This document shows, piece by piece, positions 56,997 through 64,000 of a DNA stretch of 64,000 nt (position 1 is its first letter; each line of letters opens with the position of its first letter). The position numbers and the translations under genes are program-made. Source of the stretch: CAMDMI01 sp044379485 (GTDB lineage Bacteria > Bacteroidota > Bacteroidia > Cytophagales > Flexibacteraceae). The stretch lies in contig JBIPOE010000015.1 in NCBI GenBank assembly GCA_044379485.1, forward strand, positions 1 through 64,000. The letters run 5' to 3'. The notes under the pieces were generated by a model. That model was given only the letters and a program-made list of their open reading frames with translations. It ran no database searches and had not been told where the DNA came from.

Positions 56997-58337
56997 ATGA
57001 AATCACAACTAATAATTTTAGCCTTATTTTTTCTGGCCCTTTCTGCAAAAGCACAAAATAATTTGCCAGTGTTTTATGATCAGCATTGGACTTTGCATAG
57101 TTCCAAATATATTCCAAGTAAACTTGGAGATGACTACGGAACTTTTAATGCCACAATAATGAATCCATATGCATACCTGAGTAATTCAGGTTTTGATTTG
57201 GACAATCTCGGAAAAATGGATAACGCAAAGGTTGACAAAGCAATAAGTCAAATGGATCCTTCCAATATTTTTGGTGTGGGTGCTGATATTGACATTTTTG
57301 GTATGAGTTATAAGATCAAAAAGCAGGATAAGGAATATATGAGCTTTTCCTTTTTTGCCACTGAAAGAATTGGGTCAAACTTTATTTATTCCAAAGATTT
57401 TTTTGATCTAATCTGGAATGGAAATGCCAAATTTGAGGGAAGAACAGCAGATTTGACTTTAGGTTTTAATTCACATTGGCTGAGGGAATATGCTTTAGGT
57501 TGGTCTATGCCTATTGATATTCCAAGTGTAGGAGATGATGTAAAAATTAAGGCAGGTGCCAGATTGAAATATCTGCAAGGATTTGGTGCAATTTCATTTC
57601 CTAAATCCAATATTAGTTTGGCTACAGGTATTGGTGGTCGATCACTTTTATTCGAAACCGATTATACTATGAATTTTGCCGGATTTGATGGAGAATCAGC
57701 TCAATTGGATCCATTTAAATCTGTTGGCTCCGGTTTTGGTGTTGATTTAAGTGGTACTTTTTCTTTTCTAAAAGTTTTTGAAGCTTCTTTGGCAGTCGTG
57801 GATATTGGCTCTGTTAAGTTCAAAGAGCAAACCTATCAATATAGCCGAAGGAGCCAGATCGATTTCCAAGGTATTCCAATTAGGGACATCATTAAAGGAG
57901 GTGGAGATTTTAACGTGCAAAAGTATATCGAAACAGAGTTTAAAGGAAATCAAACAAGTGCAGTTTCATTTACAAACCCTCTGCCAACCAGATTAATTCT
58001 TCAGGGTGAATATAAGACACAAAAGTCAACCAAAAAGAAAAACAGAGAGTATTATGACAAAAGAGCTTGTTTTACATATATCCAAGGATTTAACAACATT
58101 CCGGGTACAACAACCAAACCATTTTTTAGCGTAGGATACAACCATAGTTTTAACTATGTCTTTACAGCTGGAACCACCATGCAGTATGGTGGATATGGTC
58201 GGTTTAATGTTGGTTTAAATGGGTCTTTGCGTTTAGGTGGGCTTAGAATAGGAATTGGTACAACCAACATATTTGGTACAACAAATCTGTCCGGTTCAGG
58301 AGTAGATTTTACATTCCTGACAGGAATAACTATATAA
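56997..58337 (+). CDS. DUF5723-like outer-membrane protein
   Basis: 446 residues from the ATG at 56997, which follows the upstream stop by one base; a frame from 56976 overlaps it and is less likely. The signal peptide is ILALFFLALSAKAQ. The body has many beta strands with Tyr/Phe alternation as in large barrels (FSFFATERIG, LGFNSHWLREYALGW) and ends VDFTFLTGITI. This fits the DUF5723 family of Bacteroidota, often paired with a lipoprotein. A clear terminator follows. Confidence 0.75.
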   Translation: MKSQLIILALFFLALSAKAQNNLPVFYDQHWTLHSSKYIPSKLGDDYGTFNATIMNPYAYLSNSGFDLDNLGKMDNAKVDKAISQMDPSNIFGVGADIDIFGMSYKIKKQDKEYMSFSFFATERIGSNFIYSKDFFDLIWNGNAKFEGRTADLTLGFNSHWLREYALGWSMPIDIPSVGDDVKIKAGARLKYLQGFGAISFPKSNISLATGIGGRSLLFETDYTMNFAGFDGESAQLDPFKSVGSGFGVDLSGTFSFLKVFEASLAVVDIGSVKFKEQTYQYSRRSQIDFQGIPIRDIIKGGGDFNVQKYIETEFKGNQTSAVSFTNPLPTRLILQGEYKTQKSTKKKNREYYDKRACFTYIQGFNNIPGTTTKPFFSVGYNHSFNYVFTAGTTMQYGGYGRFNVGLNGSLRLGGLRIGIGTTNIFGTTNLSGSGVDFTFLTGITI

Positions 58338-58357
58338 CTCCTTATTGGAATTCATTG

Positions 58358-58388
58358 AAAGGAGTGGCAATTGTCACTCCTTTTTTTT
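58358..58388 (+). terminator. Intrinsic terminator
   Basis: AAAGGAGTG (58358-58366) pairs with CACTCCTTT (58375-58383), followed by T8. It marks the right end of the ordinary gene block. Confidence 0.85.
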
Positions 58389-58454
58389 CAAATGACTGTA
58401 AGCCAACGGTAAAGCACGTTCCGGAGGGGTTCGAATTATGCGGACCTTTGGCGC

Positions 58455-58679
58455 ATGAAAGAACATTTTTTTTCGGAGAAAGAAAAGCAGGCCTTGCTCA
58501 TGAAGTATTCGCGAAGCGGAATGGCTGTAAGCCGGTTCTGCCTTAGACAGGGTATAAGTTAGTCTGTGTTTCGGACATGGCTTAAAGAATCCGGTTTGAT
58601 TGCATCGAGAGCGGGTGGTTTCTTTCCCCTGCGATTGGTCAAGGTAGATGGTCAATGGTTTTCTTTTCTGATTGGTTAG
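58455..58679 (+). pseudogene. IS66 accessory ORF A remnant with in-frame stop
   Basis: 75-codon frame beginning MKEHFFSEKEKQALLMKYSR and reading through SVFRTWLKESG to KVDGQWFSFLIG; this is the IS66 accessory protein upstream of TnpB. A TAG at 58560-58562 splits it after RQGIS. It ends 3 bases before the TnpB start, the normal IS66 arrangement. Confidence 0.65.
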
Positions 58680-58682
58680 AGT

Positions 58683-59092
58683 ATGTTTTCACTTTCCAGT
58701 TCCCAACAGTATTTTCTTTACAGTCAGCCCACCGATATGCGCAAAAGCTTCGATGGACTTTTTGGCTTGGTTAGCTCTAAGATGGGCAGGAATTCCACCT
58801 CTGGCGAGGTATTTATCTTCATTGGCACCCGAAAAGATGCCATAAAGTTGTTACACTGGAAAAATGGAGGCTTTGTCCTCTATTATAAGCGTCTTGAAAA
58901 AGGCACATTTGAACAAGCTAAAGCTCTTCTGAGGATAATACTTTACCCGTTTCCTGGCCTTCATTAGTACTTCTCATAGAGGGGATAACGGTTGAGAAGT
59001 ATAGGCAAAAATCCCGTTTCAAGCCCGCTGACAGGCGCAAAAATACTTCATTTTTATTTACTAAATACTTGATTTTAGCCACTGGAATGTGA
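58683..59092 (+). pseudogene. IS66 TnpB (ORF B) remnant, frameshifted
   Basis: Begins as a typical IS66 TnpB with the QPTDMRKSFDGLFGLV motif and GTRKDAIKLLHWKNGGFVLYYKRLEKGTFE. Near 58920 the phase slips; the continuation in the third frame, SWPSLVLLIEGITVEKYRQ and SRFKPADRR, is the normal TnpB end. As it stands, the first frame stops at 58967. Non-functional. Confidence 0.75.
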
Positions 59093-59102
59093 TTTTTTCT
59101 TC

Positions 59103-59789
59103 ATGCAAACGTCAGAAAATACAGCCATATCGTATCAGGATTTATTGAAGGAAAATATCCGTTTTCGGGAGCTTCTTAAAAGAGTCATGTCCGAACATGC
59201 AATAGAGGCAGCCCTTCTACAAGATCAAATCAAAACAGCTTTAGAGCAAGCTCTTTGGTAGCTCCAAATCAGAGCGGTTTGTCCCCATACCAAATCAGCT
59301 CCAGGTCCAATTGGAAATGGATATAGCCCTTCCCGAGCCAGTAGAAACACCGGTTCAGACCACCACCATTGAACGCAGAAAGCCTGTGGCCAACCAGCCA
59401 AGCCGCAAGTCGCTTCCATCTCACCTGCCCCGTAAAACAATCACCATTGATCCTGAAGGTATCAATAAGGAAACGGCCATTAAGATAGGAGAAGAAGTAA
59501 CTGAAATCCTTGGCTTTAAGAAAGGTGGACTGTTTGTTACTGAGATTATCCGTCCAAAATACAAGATTATTGATCCTCAAACCGCTCAGGAAAAGATAGA
59601 GATTGGTGATCTTCCTTCCAAATACCAAATCATACCCAAAAGCAATGCCTCTCCAGAGTTAATCTCTCACATTCTCATTTCAAAATACGAGGACCATCTG
59701 CCTCTCTACCGACAAAGGAGGATGTTTCTTAGAGACAAGGTAGATATACCCGAATCTACCATCGGAAACTGGACCAGGCATGCGCTTAT
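59103..59789 (+). pseudogene. IS66 transposase (TnpC) remnant, frameshifted and 3'-truncated
   Basis: ATG 59103 opens MQTSENTAISYQDLLKEN, a coiled-coil N-terminus of IS66 TnpC, but hits TAG at 59259. The next phase restores the protein (FVPIPNQLQVQLEMDIALPEP, then the zinc-binding-like linker and VTEIIRPKYK, DHLPLYRQRRMF, PESTIGNWTRHA). The frame leaves IS66 sequence at about 59789, where IS21-like repeats begin, so the DDE catalytic core is missing. The element has lost at least half of its transposase. Confidence 0.75.
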
Positions 59790-59850
59790 TTTGCTCCGGA
59801 ATAGATGGCTCACTTTACTCCGGAATGGGTGGCTCACTTTACTCCGGAAT
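59790..59850 (+). repeat. IS21-like terminal direct repeats, 24-bp period
   Basis: The unit TTTACTCCGGAATxxxTGGCTCAC occurs at 59790-59813 (with G for A), 59814-59837 and as a 13-bp part at 59838-59850. Tandem repeats with the GGCTCACTTT and CTCCGGAAT words are typical of IS21-family ends; no istA or istB remains. They abut the broken IS66 transposase, indicating an IS21-type insertion followed by deletion. Confidence 0.55.
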
Positions 59851-60028
59851 ACTCAAAACTGGCCTTGGGCTTGATTGAAGCAGAAACAACAAGAAAAAAA
59901 TCCAAAAATATTAAACGTTTAATCGCTTCAATTTATGATAGTTACAGAGAATTAATCCCAGGTCTTTAAATGCGAATTCCCTGGAGTATGAATGAATATT
60001 ATGAAAAGGAAAGTCCGATTTTTAATAA
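59851..60028 (+). other. Unassigned coding-like fragment
   Basis: A phase open through YSKLALGLIEAETT and RRLIASIYDSYRELIPGL-like sequence ends at TAA near 59969. It looks protein-coding but I do not recognise the family, and there is no start codon. The last 60 bases lead into the group II intron domain V. Confidence 0.3.
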
Positions 60029-60111
60029 ACCGCTGTATAAGAGACCCGTACGTACAGTGGTGTGAGAGCCTCTCCCTGCCATGTTTTGCATGGTGGGGCG
60101 GGCTACCCGAT
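60029..60111 (+). mobile_element. 3' end (domains V-VI) of a group II intron
   Basis: ACCGCTGTA (60029-60037) pairs with TACAGTGGT (60053-60061) to give the 33-nt domain V hairpin with the internal GAGACCCGTACG; it is followed by the GTGAGAG linker. Domain VI follows as CCCTGCCATG/CATGGTGGGG around 60072-60099 and the end GGCTACCCGAT, an -AY terminus at 60111. This layout is characteristic of bacterial group II introns with reverse transcriptases. The upstream reverse transcriptase is not found. The intron end lies 3 bases from the stop of the PLP decarboxylase (minus strand). Confidence 0.75.
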
Positions 60112-60114
60112 AGG

Positions 60115-61806
60115 TCATATTTCATAAGACACAATTATACTACCTGAACATTTATTGCATGTTGACTTAAATCTAACAATTACTACAGATTTATTCTCTT
60201 TTACAAGGGTATCACTTAAAGCAATTGTAAACTCAAGATTTTGATTACTAGGAAGTTGGTCATAACAGTCCATACTCAGCTTTCTTCCCCAAATTGGAAA
60301 TTTTTTCTGAAGATAGCCTTTGCTATGGAGAACACATATAATAGAGGCATCTCCTATGATTCTTATTGCAAAGGGCATAGAAATAAAATCAACAATAGAA
60401 GTTGTCAAAACAGTAAATTTATATTGATATTTACTCTCATAATTTACTTCGATATATTCAAAACTGTCAGTTTCGCAGGTTTTAAACAGATATTTACTAG
60501 AAAGTTGTTCCACCAAATTCAAATCAACCGACTGAGTGCTTCCAAAATTATCTTTGCTGAGCCATTCATATCTTGAGTGATGTAATTCGTCATAGATAGA
60601 CTCCTTTTCCATTGTTTGTACTAAATCGCCATTTGATTTAATTAGCAACCACTTTGGAGCCGTTCTACCATTAAATTTGTTTGATAGCGAAAAAGTATAT
60701 GCGCCCGCTTCGGTGATAAGCAATAGGTCTCCCTTTTTTAAACCGTCGGCATTGATATTTTCCTTTAATGTATCGCCGGCAAAGCATAATGGGCCTGCAA
60801 TGGCATCTTGACCAACTTGCAACTCTTGTCCTGATTGATTTAGTATTCTGTGGGGCCATTTAAGAAGTGTTACTTTTGTTAGTTGATCTGTCCCAACATC
60901 AACAATTACCCATTTTTTTCCTCTCGATTCTTTCACCGTTTGAACACTAGTCAATAAACTAACAGCATTACCAATAATTGCGTGTCCGGGTTCTACGCTA
61001 TAGTTTAGATGCCCCTTTTTATGAGGTGTCATGCTACAGCACCAAGCCTCCAATGAGGGAAACTCCTGACTGGAGTCAAAAGGAATACCTAATCCTCCTC
61101 CTAAATTTATATCTGTAATAAGATGACCTAGTGTCTTTAAATTTTCTGCTAAATCGTTCAGACTGCTTATCGCATGTTCAAAACTTTTCATGTTATCCAT
61201 TTGAGTCCCAACATGCACATGTAAACCTGAAATAGGAATAGTTATCAGCTTTAAAACGTTATCTAAATCTTCCATAGGTATGCCAAACTTCGAAGATTTA
61301 TGGCCATGAGCCATTAGTTCTTGATTTTCATTTTGGGTAACGTAGCCAACGTATTCGGAGAGATTGACCCGTAAAAAAAGTTTCCCTATGTATGAAGTGT
61401 TTTTTAATGCATTTTGCAATTCAATAATGGCATTTATGTCATCCATTACCACGTTAGCTCCTGATATCAATAGTGATTCACAAATCTGAATATCTTGAAC
61501 GGGTGTATTATAAGAGATGTTTTTTAATTTTATCCCGGATAATAATGCCAAATTGATTTCCAATTGGCTCGCACAGTCTGCACCTGTTCCCAATTTTGCC
61601 AATAACTGAAGTACAGTTAAAGACGGATTGGTCTTCACTGGGTAAAATATTCGACTTTTATCTTCCGTAAATTCCGCATAGGCATTAACATTATCAATAA
61701 GTTGGTTTTCACTAATAATCCATGCTGGCGAGCTGAATTGTTCGTTAATGTAATTGATATCTAAACTTTTCGGCCAGTCTGCTAAACTTGCTTTATTCTC
61801 CTTCAT
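60115..61806 (-). CDS. PLP-dependent amino-acid decarboxylase (DapDC/OrnDC fold) with extra C-terminal domain
   Basis: 563 residues, well above the usual 400-420. The alanine-racemase-like barrel has the PLP lysine in YPVKTNP (Lys58), SKFG (172-175), HVHVGTQ (196-202), GGGLG (236-240), EPGH (272-275, where the phosphate-binding Arg is replaced by His), and the second-barrel residues CFAGDTL (Cys341, Asp345) and AGAY (Tyr370). Residues about 425-563 form an additional beta-rich domain with CNKCSG near the end that I cannot assign. It is a lone gene between group II intron fragments. Substrate unknown; lysA and BtrK-type decarboxylases are the closest families by eye. Confidence 0.8.
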   Translation of the reverse strand: MKENKASLADWPKSLDINYINEQFSSPAWIISENQLIDNVNAYAEFTEDKSRIFYPVKTNPSLTVLQLLAKLGTGADCASQLEINLALLSGIKLKNISYNTPVQDIQICESLLISGANVVMDDINAIIELQNALKNTSYIGKLFLRVNLSEYVGYVTQNENQELMAHGHKSSKFGIPMEDLDNVLKLITIPISGLHVHVGTQMDNMKSFEHAISSLNDLAENLKTLGHLITDINLGGGLGIPFDSSQEFPSLEAWCCSMTPHKKGHLNYSVEPGHAIIGNAVSLLTSVQTVKESRGKKWVIVDVGTDQLTKVTLLKWPHRILNQSGQELQVGQDAIAGPLCFAGDTLKENINADGLKKGDLLLITEAGAYTFSLSNKFNGRTAPKWLLIKSNGDLVQTMEKESIYDELHHSRYEWLSKDNFGSTQSVDLNLVEQLSSKYLFKTCETDSFEYIEVNYESKYQYKFTVLTTSIVDFISMPFAIRIIGDASIICVLHSKGYLQKKFPIWGRKLSMDCYDQLPSNQNLEFTIALSDTLVKENKSVVIVRFKSTCNKCSGSIIVSYEI

Positions 61807-61964
61807 GAATGTTATATTGAAATTTTTTTTGCACTTGCCACCAATGTTTTGGGGCTTTGCGAAGGCTGGGATTAGAAGTACGAATGTTCAAATTTAGCAC
61901 AATGTTCATTAGAATTCCAAATGTTCAATTTAGCACTGAAGCCCAGCTTTTGTCAAACGGCTGT
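61807..61964. repeat. Cassette-boundary-like spacer with tandem AATGTTCA repeats
   Basis: AATGTTCAAATTTAGCAC (61883-61900) and AATGTTCAATTTAGCAC (61920-61936) are near-identical direct repeats, with a third AATGTTCA at 61901, giving an 18-bp period. An AAGGCTGGG/CCCAGCTTT inverted pair brackets them (61862 and 61942). The stretch ends with TGTCAAACGGCTGT, immediately before the intron 5' end. No gene. Confidence 0.5.
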
Positions 61965-62520
61965 GTGTGCCCGGTATGAACATAGGTACGAAAGTACGGA
62001 TAACTCTTGAAGGTGCAAGTCCTTTACAGGCAAGTTGGCGAAGCCTGTTAGTAAGTCGCAAGCTGGTTTTTCTGTGAAGAAAGCAGTGAAGAAAGCGAGA
62101 CTACAAAATTCGGTACTGTCGAATATACACGAGCACGAGAGTGCGAAGGGTACGCACGAAGTGCTGGAATATGAAGCTCCCCTACGTGGATAAGTGTGTA
62201 TATCAATACGAAGTCCCTGGCCAACAAACGTATAGGAGTAGATTCCGCAGCGATCGAAGGAAAGAGAATGTTCTTACCCGGGGAGCTCTTGGAATAGATT
62301 CGTTTTCTATGAGCCAGGAAGTCAGCCGAGGTCATAGTAGCAGGGAGCAATGAGCCAGGCCCAGATAGTAGCCTGGAGGCCTCACAACCCGGTGAAGGAC
62401 CGAACATTAAACGTTGCCAATGAATCCAGGAGCCATTAGGTAGCCTGTTTACAAACGAGAAACAAGGAAAATTGAAAGAGATGATAGAAAGAGTACTTAA
62501 AGCTTTTGACTTTTTCAGCA
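61965..62520 (+). mobile_element. 5' portion of a group II intron
   Basis: Starts with GTGTGCCCGG, the GTGYG 5' splice consensus. It continues with segments typical of domain I of bacterial group II introns: GGTACGAAAGTACGG, AAGGTGCAAGTCCTTTACA and GTAAGTCGCAAGCTGG. At the right end ATG 62482 begins a reverse-transcriptase-like N-terminus (MIERVLKAFDFFSKP) that stops after 15 codons, where other sequence is joined. The catalytic protein and the 3' domains are missing. It points the same way as the 3' fragment at 60.0-60.1 kb but lies downstream of it. Confidence 0.7.
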
Positions 62521-62521
62521 A

Positions 62522-62689
62522 GCCCTAAGTAAGCCAGCAACCAAAATCCAAACCAAGGCACAGCCCTACAATCCACTTATTTGTGCCTGCTGCAAAACTG
62601 AAACTATGAAAACCATAGAAATACTGCCCAGACGTGGACCACCAAGGCGGATAAGAACCGTAAAACCGGAAGGATTTTCCAAAGCATAA
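62522..62689 (+). pseudogene. Possible tail of an IS91-type transposase
   Basis: An open phase without a start ends with PLICACCKTETMKTIEILPRRGPPRR and FSKA before TAA 62687-62689. A C-terminal zinc-ribbon-like CxxC followed by IEILPRRGPP recalls the end of IS91-family transposases of Bacteroidota. Only about 55 residues remain and the second cysteine pair is not visible, so the assignment is tentative. Confidence 0.4.
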
Positions 62690-62938
62690 AAAAAAAGCAA
62701 CCCAAAAGGATGCTTGGCGAAGCCGTGCCCAAAAACAGAGAAAACGAACCAGAAAAGCCCAAAGGGCTAGCTAAACTAAAAAGAAGGAAAGATGAAAATG
62801 AGTCAAACCAAAGGCTCGAGGCCAAACAAAGGCCAATATCTGTAGGCAAACCAAGCCGTTTAGCTCACAGACATCCAAAGCAAGCCCCATAGCGGCACCA
62901 AAACTACCAAAGGTATCCCCGATTAGGCGGGGCGAGCT
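62690..62938. other. Region between transposase tail and hairpin, no gene
   Basis: Open phases exist on both strands but encode low-complexity charged or hydrophobic sequence with no family resemblance. A CCCC-GATTAGG-CGGGG type stem lies at 62917-62933. Confidence 0.4.
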
Positions 62939-62996
62939 GTGCAACAGTGGCTTCATTGTTGGCCCGCTGGGCCCAGCGAAGCCACTGTTGTTAGGT
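62939..62996 (+). repeat. attC-like recombination site (hairpin with core sites)
   Basis: Arms AACAGTGGCTTC (62943-62954) and GAAGCCACTGTT (62978-62989) are perfectly complementary and enclose an inner palindrome GCTGGGCCCAGC (62966-62977). On the right GTTAGGT (62990-62996) fits the integron core GTTRRRY exactly; on the left GTGCAAC (62939-62945) fits RYYYAAC except at one position. This is the layout of an integron attC, with an imperfect left core. Confidence 0.5.
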
Positions 62997-63010
62997 ACAG
63001 TGCACTTGGG

Positions 63011-63847
63011 TTATAGCTTAACGATATCCTCTTTTGTTAAACCTGTATATTTCATAATTTTTTCAATTGGTTCGTTTTCAGATTTCATAAACCTAGCCAT
63101 TTCGAGTTTTCCCTCAAGTTTCCCTTCGTCATAAGCTGTGTCAATTACACCTTTCAAGTCCCTGTATATCTTCAAACTGTTTTCATAGTTCGCTAATTCT
63201 GTTTGTCCAAATTTTGCAAGTTCAGCTTTCGCAAATGCTTGACTGAAAACTTCGTCAGAAAATATTTTGGGAATCGTCTGAAAGTCTTCCAAATATTTAA
63301 TGAAATAAAGCCACTTGTCTAAGCGTGTATTCAATTGACTTTCTACAAGCTTGAAATTTGGCATTTCCAAATAAATGTAAGTCAACTTTTCATAAAATGT
63401 CTTGCCACTTTGGTTTTTCAATTTTATAGTATGAACAACTTCACTTTTCTTTGGTTCAATTTCGTAGTCGTCAAATGTGAAGTCTAGAATACCAATACAA
63501 TAAACAGCTTTCAAATTATAATTCCATTCTCCCTTTTCAGCTTGCTCTCTGATCGGAAATGTTGAGTAATAAATCGTTCTTTCCTTGAAATAATTTTGTT
63601 TCGCTTTTTGAAGTTCAACTATAAATTTTTCGCCCTTTTCATTTTCACAATAAATGTCGTAAATTGCTTTTCGATCTAGGTCCGTTTGACCAAGTTTTTC
63701 ATTATTTTTGAATGTTAAGTCAACAATTTTGTCACTTTGAGGCAAAAGTGCATTCAAGAAGTCGATTAGTAATGGTTTACTTGCTTCTTCTCCAAATATT
63801 TTTTTAAAACCGAAGTCTGTAAAGGGATTTAAATATTTTGCTTTCAT
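63011..63847 (-). CDS. PD-(D/E)XK nuclease-family (Rpn/TIGR01784-type) protein
   Basis: 278 residues. The nuclease core follows the NPFTDFGFKKIFGEE start: Asp64 in YDIYCENEKGE and Glu78-x-Gln80 in FIVELQKAKQ fit the D-ExQ active site. A helical middle and a C-terminal tail with EGKLEGKLEMAR, typical of this family, follow. Such proteins are recombination-promoting nucleases or transposase-like proteins common in Bacteroidota. It is the only gene between the inverted core sites at 62990 and 63946, transcribed on the minus strand. Confidence 0.85.
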   Translation of the reverse strand: MKAKYLNPFTDFGFKKIFGEEASKPLLIDFLNALLPQSDKIVDLTFKNNEKLGQTDLDRKAIYDIYCENEKGEKFIVELQKAKQNYFKERTIYYSTFPIREQAEKGEWNYNLKAVYCIGILDFTFDDYEIEPKKSEVVHTIKLKNQSGKTFYEKLTYIYLEMPNFKLVESQLNTRLDKWLYFIKYLEDFQTIPKIFSDEVFSQAFAKAELAKFGQTELANYENSLKIYRDLKGVIDTAYDEGKLEGKLEMARFMKSENEPIEKIMKYTGLTKEDIVKL

Positions 63848-63936
63848 TTTCTAGTTCGACATATATTCCTTTGACAAGTCAAATTTACAAATAATTTTTG
63901 AGTTTTATCAAATTCATTTGTTCGGGAAAAGTCGTG

Positions 63937-63952
63937 GTGCATTGTGCCTAAC
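63937..63952 (+). repeat. Right inverted core site of the cassette-like unit
   Basis: The 16 bases ending GCCTAAC (63946-63952, a perfect RYYYAAC) match the reverse complement of 62990-63005 at 14 of 16 positions. Further hairpin sequence of a complete site would lie past the end of the window. Confidence 0.5.
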
Positions 63953-64000
63953 GTACCTGTGCTTTATGAAGGTGTGGAATTTTGATGCTGAATTACATAC

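Noticed and set aside
59790..59850. CRISPR array
   Set aside because: Only 2.5 units, with no unique spacers between them and no cas genes; fits IS21-type ends better.
62048..62521. 157-codon minus-strand frame over the group II intron 5' part
   Set aside because: The stretch has intron RNA features (GTGTG end, domain I segments); the encoded protein resembles nothing and its length is explained by higher GC.
62604..62892. Overlapping frames on both strands after the transposase tail
   Set aside because: Low-complexity charged or hydrophobic sequence without family similarity; probably non-coding ends of a mobile element.

Overview
The window reads as a chromosomal segment of a low-GC member of the Bacteroidota (Cytophagia/Saprospiria/Chitinophagia-like rather than an enteric Bacteroides). 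Supporting signs are several proteins with the C-terminal sorting domain of the type IX secretion system, Porin_10-, DUF5723- and DUF2027-type proteins, 5' regions without Shine-Dalgarno runs, TAnnTTTG-type -7 elements, a CarB without the C-terminal regulatory domain, and CrtZ and HPPD genes. TTG starts are frequent.

Layout. 1-12 kb: end of clpP, clpX, an acyl-CoA carboxylase beta subunit, a LamG-domain T9SS cargo, remnants of a dienelactone hydrolase and of a second T9SS cargo, two small lineage-specific genes, then a run of acyl/lipid genes (hotdog thioesterase, LuxE-like protein, fabD) and a CorA transporter. 12-24 kb: a 1633-residue secreted T9SS protein with a module repeated three times, a tyrA frame broken by one stop codon, an M1 aminopeptidase lipoprotein, a PiT phosphate transporter and a Porin_10 barrel. 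24-41 kb: lpxK, a MORN-repeat/barrel protein coupled to a polyprenyl synthase, a GT39 transferase, HPPD, surface proteins, a LOG-family protein, a decayed TetR gene, the GDP-fucose pair gmd/fcl, a DUF2027-Smr protein and dnaA. 41-58 kb: a candidate small RNA, thrA, a FtsX-type permease, a crotonase and two tandem rhomboids, crtZ, a response regulator with recO, a broken GH5-T9SS cellulase, psuG, carB and a lipoprotein/DUF5723 pair behind an operator-like palindrome.

58.4-64 kb is different: a mosaic of mobile-element debris. In order it holds a decayed IS66 element, IS21-like terminal repeats, the 3' end (domains V-VI) of a group II intron, a stand-alone PLP-dependent decarboxylase with an extra C-terminal domain, a tandem repeat, the 5' part of a group II intron, what may be the tail of an IS91-type transposase, and a PD-(D/E)XK (Rpn-type) gene. 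This last gene lies between inverted GTTRRRY/RYYYAAC core sites and beside a long hairpin, like an integron gene cassette. No integrase is in the window. This block and a 154-nt imperfect hairpin near 5 kb are the least explained parts.

All calls rest on reading the sequence and recalling protein families; no database search was run.
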